49,131 nt of DNA, from positions 7,249,271-7,298,401 of the forward strand of contig NZ_KN708638.1 in NCBI RefSeq assembly GCF_000805335.1, given 5' to 3'. The position numbers were made by a program, and so were the translations under genes. A model generated the notes under the pieces. That model had not been told where the DNA came from. It did no database searches and saw only the letters and a list, made by a program, of their open reading frames with translations. Positions 34,875 through 42,973 of the stretch are shown here, piece by piece; position 1 is the stretch's first letter, and each line of letters starts with the position of its first letter. This DNA is from Streptomyces sp. CT34. GTDB lineage: Bacteria; Actinomycetota; Actinomycetes; Streptomycetales; Streptomycetaceae.

Positions 34875-37151
34875 ATGAGTGAATCCGCTGCCGTGTCGAC
34901 CATCCGCTGGGAGCAGGACGAGACCGGCGTCGTCACCCTGGTCCTGGACGATCCGGACCAGTCCGCCAACACCATGAACAACGCCTTCAAGACCTCCCTC
35001 GCCGCGGTCGCCGACCGCCTGGAGGCCGAGCAGGACGGCATCCGCGGCATCATCTTCACCTCCGCCAAGAAGACCTTCTTCGCCGGCGGCGACCTGCGCG
35101 ACCTGATCGCGGTCACCCCCGAGCAGGCTCAGCAGGCGTTCGAGGCCGGCAACGGCATCAAGCGCGATCTGCGCCGCATCGAGACGCTCGGCAAGCCCGT
35201 CGTCGCCGCCATCAACGGCGCGGCGCTCGGCGGCGGTTACGAGATCGCCCTGGCCTGCCACCACCGCGTCGCCCTGGATGCCCCCGGCACCAAGATCGGC
35301 CTGCCCGAGGTCACCCTCGGCCTGCTGCCCGCCGGCGGCGGGGTGACCCGTACGGTCCGGCTGCTGGGCATCACCGACGCGCTGCTGAAGGTGCTGCTCC
35401 AGGGGACGCAGTACAACGCCACCCGCGCCAAGGACAACGGGCTGATCCACGACGTCGCCCAGACCCCCGAGGAACTGCTCGCCAAGGCACGGGAGTTCAT
35501 CGACGCCCACCCCGAGTCCGAGCAGCCCTGGGACGTCAAGGGCTACAAGATCCCCGGCGGCACCCCGGCGCACCCGAAGTTCGCCGCCAACCTCCCGGCG
35601 TTCCCCGCCAACCTCAAGAAGCAGCTCAACGGCGCGCCGTACCCGGCGCCGCGCAACATCCTCGCCGCGGCCGTCGAGGGCTCCCAGGTCGACTTCGAGA
35701 CCGCCCAGACCATCGAGGCGCGCTACTTCGTCGAGCTGGTGACCGGCCAGGTCTCCAAGAACATGATCCAGGCGTTCTTCTTCGACCTCCAGGCCGTCAA
35801 CTCCGGTGCCAACCGCCCCAAGGACATCGCGCCGCGCACGGTCGAGAAGGTCGCGGTGCTGGGCGCCGGCATGATGGGCGCCGGCATCGCCTACGCCTGC
35901 GCGAAGGCCGGCATCCAGGTCGTCCTCAAGGACGTCACCCCGGAGGCGGCGCGGAAGGGCAAGGCGTACTCCGAGGGGCTGCTCGCCAAGGCGCTGGCCA
36001 AGGGGCGGACGACCGAGGCGCAGCGCGACGAACTGCTGGCGCGGATCACGCCGACCGCCGAGCCGGGCGACCTCGCCGGCTGCGACGCCGTCATCGAGGC
36101 GGTCTTCGAGGACGTGGCCCTCAAGCACAAGGTGTTCAAGGAGATCCAGCACATCGTCGCGCCCGACGCGCTGCTGTGCTCCAACACCTCCACCCTGCCG
36201 ATCACCCTGCTCGCCGAAGGCGTCGAGCGGGACGCCGACTTCATCGGCCTGCACTTCTTCTCGCCGGTCGACAAGATGCCGCTGGTCGAGATCATCAAGG
36301 GCGAGCGGACCGGCGACGAGGCGCTGGCCCGCGCCTTCGACCTGGTGCGCCAGATCAAGAAGACCCCGATCGTCGTCAACGACTCCCGCGGCTTCTTCAC
36401 CTCCCGCGTCATCGGCCACTTCATCAACGAAGGCGTGGCGATGATCGGCGAGGGCCTGGACCCGGTCTCCGTCGAGCAGGCCGCCGCCCAGGCCGGCTAC
36501 CCGGCCAAGGTGCTGTCCCTCATGGACGAGCTGACCCTGACCCTGCCGCGCAAGATCCGCAACGAGACCAGGCGGGCCGTCGAGGAGGCCGGCGGCACCT
36601 GGCAGCCGCACCCGGCCGACGCGGTCATCGACCGCATGGTGGACGAGTTCGAGCGCCCCGGACGCAGCGGCGGCGCGGGCTTCTACGAGTACGGCGAGGA
36701 CGGCCGGCGGACCGGTCTGTGGCCGGGGCTGCGCGAGCACTTCCAGCAGGAGGGCGCCGCCATCCCGTTCCTCGACATGCAGGAGCGGATGCTGTTCTCC
36801 GAGGCACTGGACACCGTCCGCTGCCTGGAGGAGGGCGTGCTCACCTCCGTCGCCGATGCCAACATCGGCTCCCTCCTCGGCATCGGCTTCCCGGGCTGGA
36901 CCGGCGGTGTGCTCCAGTACATCAACGGCTACCAGGGTGGGCCAGGGCGGGAGAAAGCCGGTGGGCCAGGGCGGGAGACGGCAGGTGGGCCAGGGCGGGA
37001 GAAGGCCGCCGGGCCGGGCCGGGAGGAGCTCGTCGGCCTGCCCGGATTCGTGGCCCGCGCCCGGGAGTTGCAGGCGGCCTACGGCGACCGGTTCGCGCCC
37101 CCGGCGCTGCTGGTCGAGAAGGCCGCGAAGGGGGAGCGGTTCGGCGACTGA
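34875..37151 (+). CDS. fadB: Fatty-acid oxidation complex alpha subunit (enoyl-CoA hydratase/3-hydroxyacyl-CoA dehydrogenase)
   Basis: 758 residues. The N-terminal crotonase domain (about 10-200) has SAKKTFFAGGDLRDL and INGAALGGGYEIAL. A Rossmann dehydrogenase domain follows (about 325-505; VLGAGMMGAGIAYA, NTSTLPITLLA, GLHFFSPVDKMPLVEII), then the C-terminal dehydrogenase domains. It catalyses hydration and NAD-linked oxidation in beta-oxidation. Near residues 688-719 the protein has an octapeptide repeat (GGPGREKA-like, four times) not expected in the family. Its last 230 bases overlap the end of the convergent MerR gene. Confidence 0.94.
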   Translation: MSESAAVSTIRWEQDETGVVTLVLDDPDQSANTMNNAFKTSLAAVADRLEAEQDGIRGIIFTSAKKTFFAGGDLRDLIAVTPEQAQQAFEAGNGIKRDLRRIETLGKPVVAAINGAALGGGYEIALACHHRVALDAPGTKIGLPEVTLGLLPAGGGVTRTVRLLGITDALLKVLLQGTQYNATRAKDNGLIHDVAQTPEELLAKAREFIDAHPESEQPWDVKGYKIPGGTPAHPKFAANLPAFPANLKKQLNGAPYPAPRNILAAAVEGSQVDFETAQTIEARYFVELVTGQVSKNMIQAFFFDLQAVNSGANRPKDIAPRTVEKVAVLGAGMMGAGIAYACAKAGIQVVLKDVTPEAARKGKAYSEGLLAKALAKGRTTEAQRDELLARITPTAEPGDLAGCDAVIEAVFEDVALKHKVFKEIQHIVAPDALLCSNTSTLPITLLAEGVERDADFIGLHFFSPVDKMPLVEIIKGERTGDEALARAFDLVRQIKKTPIVVNDSRGFFTSRVIGHFINEGVAMIGEGLDPVSVEQAAAQAGYPAKVLSLMDELTLTLPRKIRNETRRAVEEAGGTWQPHPADAVIDRMVDEFERPGRSGGAGFYEYGEDGRRTGLWPGLREHFQQEGAAIPFLDMQERMLFSEALDTVRCLEEGVLTSVADANIGSLLGIGFPGWTGGVLQYINGYQGGPGREKAGGPGRETAGGPGREKAAGPGREELVGLPGFVARARELQAAYGDRFAPPALLVEKAAKGERFGD

Positions 37152-37935
37152 GCCGGGCCGGGGGGCGGGCCGCCGTGGCCCGCCCCCGTCCCCCCTCGCC
37201 CCGGCCGCCGCCCTCGCCCCTGCCGAACCACTCCCGCAGCTCCTCCTTCATCGACCGCTGGAAGGCGGTGACCAGTGCCTGCACGACCATCGGCTGCATA
37301 TGGGCGGAGAGCGACTTCATCCGCGCCATCTCCTCCTCGTCCGGCCCGCCCTCGCGGTACGGCCCCCATACCTCGTCCGTGAAGAGCCGGCTCAGCTCAC
37401 GGGCCGCCGAGCGGGTGTGCTCGATGACGACGGTGCGCGCCGCGAGAATCGTCTCCAGCGAGATCGGGACATCGAGCAGCCGCGTCCCCAGATGCAGCAG
37501 CCCCGGATCGACCCGGAAGACCTGTGGGTCCGCGGTCCGGACGAGTACGCTCATCGCCGCCAGCCGGTCCAGGTCCTCCTCGGTCAGCTCTCGGCCGGCC
37601 CGCCGCTCCAACTGCTCCCTGGTGGCGTCCTCCGCCGTGTCCGGGATCCAACTGGCCACCAGCGCCCGGTGGATGGCCAGGTCCTGGGCGCTCAGATCGG
37701 GCGGCAGCTGCGCCAGGTAGCGTTCGATGGCGGACAGGGTCAGGCCCTGGTGCTGGAGTTCCTCGATGAGCGCGAGCCGCGAGAGGTGGTCCGGTCCGTA
37801 GCGGCCGACCCGGCGCGGGCCGATCTCGGGCGGCGGCAGCAGTCCGCGGGTGCTGTAGAAGCGGATCGTGCGCACCGTGACGCCGGCGCGGGCGGCCAGT
37901 TCGTCGACCGTCAGGTCGGGGGCGGACTCCATCAT
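36922..37935 (-). CDS. MerR-family regulator with an Arg/Pro-rich C-terminal extension
   Basis: 337 residues as read. The N-terminal MerR helix-turn-helix is clear (LTVDELAARAGVTVRTIRFYSTRGLLPPPEIG). A helical regulatory region extends to about residue 245 (MKEELREWFGRG). Beyond that the frame continues for about 90 residues of Arg/Pro/Ala-rich sequence antisense to fadB, ending in SPALAH repeats. The extension may be a chance open frame that has lost its original stop. ATG at 37935 lacks a Shine-Dalgarno, and AATACT lies seven bases before it, so it is probably leaderless. It is divergent from fadD and likely regulates the block. Confidence 0.8.
   Translation of the reverse strand: MMESAPDLTVDELAARAGVTVRTIRFYSTRGLLPPPEIGPRRVGRYGPDHLSRLALIEELQHQGLTLSAIERYLAQLPPDLSAQDLAIHRALVASWIPDTAEDATREQLERRAGRELTEEDLDRLAAMSVLVRTADPQVFRVDPGLLHLGTRLLDVPISLETILAARTVVIEHTRSAARELSRLFTDEVWGPYREGGPDEEEMARMKSLSAHMQPMVVQALVTAFQRSMKEELREWFGRGEGGGRGEGGRGRATAARPPARLSRRTAPPSRPSRPAAPGARTGRRRPPATPGRGPRIRAGRRAPPGPARRPSPALAHLPSPALAHRLSPALAHPGSR
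36936..37031. repeat. Four 24-bp tandem repeats inside fadB
   Basis: Units at 36936-36959, 36960-36983, 36984-37007 and a degenerate 37008-37031 share GGTGGGCCAGGGCGGGAGA. In fadB they encode GGPGREKA-type octapeptides. On the other strand they fall in the extended MerR frame as SPALAH-type repeats. The exact 24-base period keeps both frames open. Confidence 0.85.
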
Positions 37936-37940
37936 GTTCA

Positions 37941-37953
37941 ACAGTATTGCTGT
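37941..37953. promoter_or_regulatory. Small inverted repeat between merR and fadD
   Basis: ACAG-TATTG-CTGT overlaps the likely -10 region of merR. MerR proteins bind palindromes within promoters, so it is a candidate operator for autoregulation and for fadD 100 bases to the right. Confidence 0.35.
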
Positions 37954-38048
37954 CTCACCATTCTTGTGAAACCTTCTCCACCGCTCGGCGCCGCCGTCAG
38001 GAAACCCGTTCGGTCCGCAGATCAGGCCCATGCCATCGGGAGGCCGCC

Positions 38049-39899
38049 TTGACCACGATCCTGCGTATGCCCGGCGACCCGGGCGAACTCACGCTGCCCG
38101 CCCTGCTGTTGCGCAATGCCGAGGACCACGGTGCGCTGCCCGCCCTGTCCTGGCGCGCGCCGGACGCGACCGGCTGGCGGACGATCGGCTGGGCCGAGGT
38201 CCGCCGCCGGGTCGGCGAGCTGGCCGCCGGGTACCGCGCACTGGGTGTACGGCGCGGCGAGATCGTCCTCCTCATGATGGGCAACCGCCCCGAGCACTGG
38301 CTCAGCGACCTCGCCCTGGTGCATCTCGGCGCGGTCCCGGCCACCGTCTACGGCACCGCGGCTCCGGGCCAGATCGCCCATGTCGCCCGGCACAGCGGGG
38401 CCCGGCTCGCCGTGGTGGAGGGCCCGCGGGAGCTCGGGCGCTGGGCGCCGCTGCTGGACGACGCGGGCGCCCAGCTGGAGCGACTGGTGGTCGTCGAGCC
38501 GCCGGCGGACGGGCCGAGGACCGGCGGCCCGGTGCCGGCGGGGGCATACGGGACGTACGCGGAGCTGGCGGCGAGGGGGGCCGAGCTCTTCGACGCCGGC
38601 GCGTTCGAGGCGGCGTGGCGGCAGGCCGACGCGGGCGACACCCTGACCGTCGTCTACACCTCCGGTACCACCGGCGACCCCAAGGGCGTGGTGATCAGCC
38701 ACCGCAACGTGCTGCTGAACGCGCTGGCGCTGGACGGTGCGGTGGAACTCCCCGAGCACGCCGAGCACCTCTGCTACCTGCCCTTCGCGCATATCGCCGA
38801 GCGGATGCTGGGCATCTACCTGCCGGTCTTCCGCGCCTCGCAGGTCTATCTCTGCGCCGATCCGGCGGCCGTCGCGGCGAGCGCGCGTGAGCTGCGGCCG
38901 GTCCAGTTCTTCGGCGTCCCGAGGGTCTGGGAGAAGCTGGCGGCGTCCGTACGGGCCGCGCTGGCGCGGCTCCCGGAGGAGGCGCGGGCGGCGGTCGAGG
39001 CGGCGGGGGAGTGTGCCCGCGCCCACGTGGACTGCCGGCAGCGCGGGGAGCGGCCGTCCGCGGAGCTGGCGGCCCGGTACGCCCGGGCGAAGGCCGAGGT
39101 GCTGGACCCGCTGCTGGCCCGGGCCGGTTTCGACCGCCTCGTGTGGACGGCGAGCGCGTCCGCGCCGATGCCGCCGGAGGTGGTGCGCTTCTGGGCCGGT
39201 TTCGGCATCGTGATCATGGACGCGTGGGGGCTGACCGAGACGGCCGGCGTCGCCACGACCAACAGCCCCGGCGGATTCCGGCTGGGCTCGGTCGGCCGGC
39301 CGATCGACGGCGTGGAGGTACGGACGGCACCGGACGGGGAGATCGAGGTCCGGGGCCGGACGGTGTGTGCCGGCTATCTGCGGGCCGACGGGACGGTGGA
39401 GCCGGCCACCGACGCGGACGGCTGGTTCGCCACCGGCGACATCGGCCGGGTCGACGCGGACGGGTTCCTGTGGCTGACCGACCGCAAGAAGGAAATGATC
39501 GTGACCTCCACCGGCAAGAACGTCTCACCCGCGCTGGTCGAGAACACCCTCAAGGAGCACCCGCTCATCGGCCAGGCGCTGGTGCACGGCGACGGCCGGT
39601 CGTACCTGGTCGCGCTGCTGGTGCTGGACGCCGAGCCGGCCGCGGCCTGGGCGGCGCGACGGGGCATCGAGGGGACGGTGGCGGAGCTGGCCCGGCATCC
39701 GGCAGTCCAGGAGGAGATCGAGCGGGCCGTCGAGGCCGCCAACGCCCGTCTGAACCGCACGGAACAGGTCAAGCGATTTTCGCTGCTGAGCGAGGAGTGG
39801 GGGCCGGAAAGTGGCGAACTAACGCCGTCGTTGAAGCTGCGACGCCGTGTCATTCGCCACAAATACGGACAACTCCTTGAGCGAATGTACGCCATGTGA
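38049..39899 (+). CDS. fadD: Long-chain acyl-CoA synthetase (FadD/FACL, AMP-forming)
   Basis: 616 residues. The adenylate-forming motifs are VVYTSGTTGDPKGV (P-loop, near residue 205), DAWGLTETAG (A5), GWFATGDIGRVD (A7) and the LTDRKKEMIVTSTGKNVSP hinge. It is of the eukaryote-like FACL15 type. It activates fatty acids for the beta-oxidation genes at its left. A TTG at 38049 with GGGAGG five bases upstream is favoured. ATG at 38067 is the alternative. It is divergent from merR. The C-terminus (PSLKLRRRVIRHKYG) is complete. Confidence 0.92.
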   Translation: MTTILRMPGDPGELTLPALLLRNAEDHGALPALSWRAPDATGWRTIGWAEVRRRVGELAAGYRALGVRRGEIVLLMMGNRPEHWLSDLALVHLGAVPATVYGTAAPGQIAHVARHSGARLAVVEGPRELGRWAPLLDDAGAQLERLVVVEPPADGPRTGGPVPAGAYGTYAELAARGAELFDAGAFEAAWRQADAGDTLTVVYTSGTTGDPKGVVISHRNVLLNALALDGAVELPEHAEHLCYLPFAHIAERMLGIYLPVFRASQVYLCADPAAVAASARELRPVQFFGVPRVWEKLAASVRAALARLPEEARAAVEAAGECARAHVDCRQRGERPSAELAARYARAKAEVLDPLLARAGFDRLVWTASASAPMPPEVVRFWAGFGIVIMDAWGLTETAGVATTNSPGGFRLGSVGRPIDGVEVRTAPDGEIEVRGRTVCAGYLRADGTVEPATDADGWFATGDIGRVDADGFLWLTDRKKEMIVTSTGKNVSPALVENTLKEHPLIGQALVHGDGRSYLVALLVLDAEPAAAWAARRGIEGTVAELARHPAVQEEIERAVEAANARLNRTEQVKRFSLLSEEWGPESGELTPSLKLRRRVIRHKYGQLLERMYAM

Positions 39900-40000
39900 T
39901 CTCGCCCACAGACGGGGGAGCGGTTTCCGGGGAAGGTGTGCCGTCGGCCGTTCGCGCGATCCGCGGAGCCGGTCTTGGTCCAGATCTCCCTGAAAGCGAG

Positions 40001-40012
40001 ATGAACCAGTAG
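40001..40012 (+). other. Three-codon upstream reading frame abutting ansP
   Basis: ATG-AAC-CAG-TAG ends so that its stop overlaps the permease GTG as TAGTG. AAAGCGAG lies immediately before the ATG. A ribosome that ends here could restart on the GTG, because no good ribosome site serves the GTG directly. It may be accidental. Curiously, one of its codons encodes asparagine. Confidence 0.3.
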
Positions 40013-41472
40013 TGAGCGCAGAAACCGTCATCGATGAAGAACAGAGGTCATCAGACGGGGGGAGTGAGGCCCGGCAGGACGCGGGCGACGCCGGTTACAG
40101 CAAGGGGCTGAAGGGCCGGCACATCAACATGATCGCCATCGGCGGGGCGATCGGCACGGGTCTGTTCCTGGGGGCGGGCGGCCGACTGCACAGCGCGGGA
40201 CCGGCGCTGGCCGTCGCGTACGCGGTGTGCGGCCTCTTCGCCTTCTTCGTCGTCCGGGCGCTCGGTGAGCTGGTGCTGCACCGCCCGTCGTCCGGTTCGT
40301 TCGTCTCGTACGCCCGGGAGTTCCTGGGCGAGAAGGGCGCCTACGTCGCGGGCTGGATGTACGTCGTGAACTGGTCGACCACCGGTATCGCCGACATCAC
40401 CGCGATCGCCCTGTACACCCACTACTGGAGCCTGTTCACCAGCATTCCGCAGTGGGTGATGGCGCTGATCGCGCTGGCGGTGGTGCTCTCGATCAACCTG
40501 ATCTCGGTGAAGATCTTCGGTGAGATGGAGTTCTGGTTCGCGATCATCAAGGTCGCGGCGCTGGTCGTCTTCATGTTCATCGGCATCTTCCTGCTGGCCA
40601 CCCAGCACCAGGTCGACGGGCACACACCGGGTCTGCACCTGATCACCGACAACGGAGGCGTCTTCCCGACGGGTCTGCTGCCCGTGGTGATCGTGCTCCA
40701 GGGCGTCGTGTTCGCCTACTCCGCCGTCGAACTGGTCGGTGTGACCGCCGGTGAGACCAGCGAGCCGCACAAGGTCGTGCCCAAGGCCGTGAACTCGATC
40801 ATGTGGCGGGTCGGCATCTTCTACGTCGGCTCGGTGATCCTGCTGGCGATGCTGCTGCCGTGGAATGTCTTCAGCGCCAACGAGAGCCCCTTCGTCACCG
40901 TGCTGTCCCACGTCGGCATCCCGCACGCCGGCGACGTGATGAACCTCGTCGTGCTCACCGCGGCGATGTCCAGTCTGAACTCCGGGCTGTACTCCACCGG
41001 CCGCATCCTGCGCTCGATGTCCATGGCGGGCTCCGCACCGAAGTTCGCCGGGCGGATGAACCGCAACCAGGTGCCGTACGGCGGCATCATGCTCACCTCC
41101 ACGGTGTGCGTGCTCGGTGTCGGGCTCAACTACTGGCTGCCGGGCAAGGCGTTCGAGATCGTGATCAACATCGCGGCGCTGGGCATCATCAGCACCTGGT
41201 GCACGATCATGGTCTGCCACATGGTGTTCGTCCGGCGCTCGAAGGCCGGGCTGGTGCGGCGTCCGCGGTTCCGCCTCCCGGGCACGCCGGTCACCGATAT
41301 CGCCACCATCGCCTTCCTGCTCGGCGTCATCGTGCTGATGTGGTTCGACGACGGCGTCGGCCGGCAGACCGTGATGCTGATCCCGGTCCTGGCCGCGGCG
41401 CTGGTCGGCGGCTGGTTCGCGGTGCGCGGCCGGGTCAACCGGATCGCCGAGGAACGCGAACTCGCCGAGTAG
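40012..41472 (+). CDS. ansP: L-asparagine permease (AnsP type, APC family)
   Basis: 486 residues with twelve predicted helices. It closely follows mycobacterial and enteric AnsP: MIAIGGAIGTGLFLGAGGRL in helix 1, RALGELVLHRPSSGSFVSYA, VVFAYSAVELVGVTAGET in helix 6, SSLNSGLYSTGRIL. It imports asparagine by proton symport. The N-terminal 25 residues are acidic and variable. It is a single gene with a strong hairpin 30 bases downstream. The GTG start is coupled to a three-codon frame upstream. Confidence 0.9.
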   Translation: MSAETVIDEEQRSSDGGSEARQDAGDAGYSKGLKGRHINMIAIGGAIGTGLFLGAGGRLHSAGPALAVAYAVCGLFAFFVVRALGELVLHRPSSGSFVSYAREFLGEKGAYVAGWMYVVNWSTTGIADITAIALYTHYWSLFTSIPQWVMALIALAVVLSINLISVKIFGEMEFWFAIIKVAALVVFMFIGIFLLATQHQVDGHTPGLHLITDNGGVFPTGLLPVVIVLQGVVFAYSAVELVGVTAGETSEPHKVVPKAVNSIMWRVGIFYVGSVILLAMLLPWNVFSANESPFVTVLSHVGIPHAGDVMNLVVLTAAMSSLNSGLYSTGRILRSMSMAGSAPKFAGRMNRNQVPYGGIMLTSTVCVLGVGLNYWLPGKAFEIVINIAALGIISTWCTIMVCHMVFVRRSKAGLVRRPRFRLPGTPVTDIATIAFLLGVIVLMWFDDGVGRQTVMLIPVLAAALVGGWFAVRGRVNRIAEERELAE

Positions 41473-41501
41473 CCGCGCCGTCAGGCGCGCCCGGGTGATC
41501 G

Positions 41502-41542
41502 AGGGCGGCTGCGGAGGTCCGATGGGCTTCCGCAGCCGCCCT
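41502..41542 (+). terminator. ansP terminator hairpin
   Basis: A perfect 14-pair stem (AGGGCGGCTGCGGA/TCCGCAGCCGCCCT) with a 13-base loop is followed by TTCG. It lies just after the permease stop. Confidence 0.85.
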
Positions 41543-41596
41543 TTCGCACGGTCCGCGGTGCCCGGAGCGACGGCCCTACCCGGCGCTCCGGGCCGA

Positions 41597-41619
41597 TTGT
41601 CAGTGGTCGCCCGTACCGT
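41597..41619 (+). promoter_or_regulatory. PafBC-dependent (RecA-NDp type) DNA-damage promoter of the macro-domain gene
   Basis: TTGTCAGTG (41597-41605), eight bases, then TACCGT (41614-41619) is an exact match to TTGTCRGTG-N8-TAnnnT. The ATG at 41626 begins seven bases after the -10, so transcription would start on or next to the A of the ATG and give a leaderless mRNA. The 12 bases CCCGGCGCTCCG upstream are shared with the copy at 29722-29733. Confidence 0.8.
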
Positions 41620-41625
41620 TGAGAC

Positions 41626-42156
41626 ATGGCTGGGAGAACGGGGGATGCCATGGGAATCGTCTACGTCAAAGGGGACGCCACGGCGCCGCGGGGCAAGGGC
41701 GTCAAGATGATCGTGCATGTCTGCAACGACCTCGGGGGCTGGGGCAAGGGCTTCGTGCTCGCCGTCTCCCGACGCTGGCCGGAGCCCGAGCGGGCCTATC
41801 GCCGCTGGCACCGCGAGCGCGCACGGAACGACTTCGGCCTGGGCGCCGCCCAGTTCGTGCCGGTCGCGGATCATCTGTGGGTGGCCAATCTCGTGGGGCA
41901 GCGGGGTATCCGTACCGGCAGCAAGGGCGTGCCGGTGCGGTACGAGGCGATAGCGGCCGGGCTGGGCCGGGTGGCGGACAAGGCGCTGGAGCTCGGTGCC
42001 TCGGTCCATATGCCGCGCATCGGCTGCGGGTTGGCGGGCGGCCGGTGGTCCCGGGTGGAGCCGCTGATATCCGCCCGGCTCGTCCGACGCGGGGTGGCGG
42101 TGACGGTCTACGACCAAACCGATGACCGAACCGATGACCGAGGTGAGGCCCACTGA
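41626..42156 (+). CDS. Macro-domain protein (ADP-ribose binding/hydrolase type)
   Basis: 176 residues. The macro fold is indicated by VKGDATAPRGKGVKMIVHVCNDLGGWGKGF, the loop NLVGQRGIRTGSKGVPVRYEAI and PRIGCGLAGGRWSRVEPLI. The last corresponds to the ADP-ribose phosphate loop. It is closest in style to the ALC1/TARG1-Poa1-like branch, which removes ADP-ribose from proteins or DNA or processes ADP-ribose-1''-phosphate. The ATG at 41626 is chosen because it fits a leaderless start. ATG at 41650 is also in frame. The damage-type promoter suggests a role in repair-linked ADP-ribosylation. The C-terminus has a TDDR repeat. Confidence 0.85.
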   Translation: MAGRTGDAMGIVYVKGDATAPRGKGVKMIVHVCNDLGGWGKGFVLAVSRRWPEPERAYRRWHRERARNDFGLGAAQFVPVADHLWVANLVGQRGIRTGSKGVPVRYEAIAAGLGRVADKALELGASVHMPRIGCGLAGGRWSRVEPLISARLVRRGVAVTVYDQTDDRTDDRGEAH

Positions 42157-42217
42157 CGACCGCCGGCCGCCGATATCCGTAGGTCCTTGACGGCCGCCGA
42201 CGGGCGACGGTCCCTGA

Positions 42218-42251
42218 CGGCCGGCGGCGCCGCGGCGGCTGCCGCCGGCCG
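42218..42251. terminator. Hairpin between macro-domain gene and sphingomyelinase remnant
   Basis: CGGCCGGCGGC (42218-42228) and GCCGCCGGCCG (42241-42251) form a perfect 11-pair stem with a 12-base loop. It probably terminates the macro-domain transcript. The surrounding 120 bases have further GC-rich repeats but no gene. Confidence 0.6.
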
Positions 42252-42278
42252 GCGCACCGGGGGCCGGCCGTTCGCCGG

Positions 42279-42830
42279 TCAGCCGCCGAGGAGTGGATAG
42301 TGGTCGGAGAGATTGGTGTAGGTGTAGTCCTTGCCCCAGCCGGAGACGGTCCAGGGTGCTGACTCCTCCTTGATCACCGTGTTCCGCCAACGGGCGGGCC
42401 GAGCATGCCCGTTGCGGAAGAGGACATAGTCCAGGTCGTCGCGGGGATCGTTCGGGTAGCGGTACCGGGCGACGGGGTTCTCCCGTGTGTCGAAGGAGTA
42501 CGGATGGCCGGTGCGGCTGTCGGCCGGAGTCAGGTTGCCGTTGCTGAGCAGCGCGTTGTATTCGGGGCCGTGCGAGTCGATGTTCATATCGCCGGTGACG
42601 ATGGCCTCCTCGTCCGCCGGGATGTTCTCGGCGGTGAGGAAGGCGTCCGTCTCCTTGAGCTGCTCGGCGCGGTCGGCGGCGGCCTCGCCGGCCCGGCAGC
42701 CCGAGTCGGTGGACTGGGTGTGGGTGCCCACCACATGCACCCTGCTGCCGTTCACGTCCAACACCGCATAGGCGAAGCCCTTGTTGGAGTAGGAGTCCGA
42801 GCCGCAGGCGTCCTTGTAGACGTACTGCAG
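42279..42830 (-). pseudogene. 5'-truncated sphingomyelinase C (EEP-family phosphodiesterase) remnant
   Basis: Only the C-terminal part of a secreted sphingomyelin phosphodiesterase remains. It starts around QYVYKDACGSDSYSNKGFAY and contains HVVGTHTQ, IVTGDMNID (the catalytic GDMN motif), LDYVLFR and the final catalytic SDHYPL. The missing first half would hold the signal peptide and catalytic Glu. In frame upstream there is no start codon before a TAA at about 42892, so it cannot be expressed as an enzyme. The break lies next to the TetR promoter region, which suggests a deletion or insertion there. Confidence 0.85.
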
Positions 42831-42892
42831 CTCCCAGCGGTGATGCCGCGCGGGGCGGTGGCCGCGGAACCTCTCCTGGGCAGGGCGTAGTT

Positions 42893-42919
42893 ACAAAGTT
42901 ATTCGGTTAGTGTCTTTGT
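42893..42919. promoter_or_regulatory. Inverted repeat upstream of the TetR gene at 42974
   Basis: ACAAAG (42893-42898) and CTTTGT (42914-42919) are perfect arms with a 15-base spacer. The preceding bases GTTACAAAG (42890-42898) recur exactly at 47248-47256, upstream of the DUF6230 gene. It is a candidate autoregulatory operator. Confidence 0.45.
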
Positions 42920-42973
42920 CGCCGGCGCGGTGTGCCGCCGGATGGCGGAGGAGTGTCGGGAGGGGGAGCCGTG

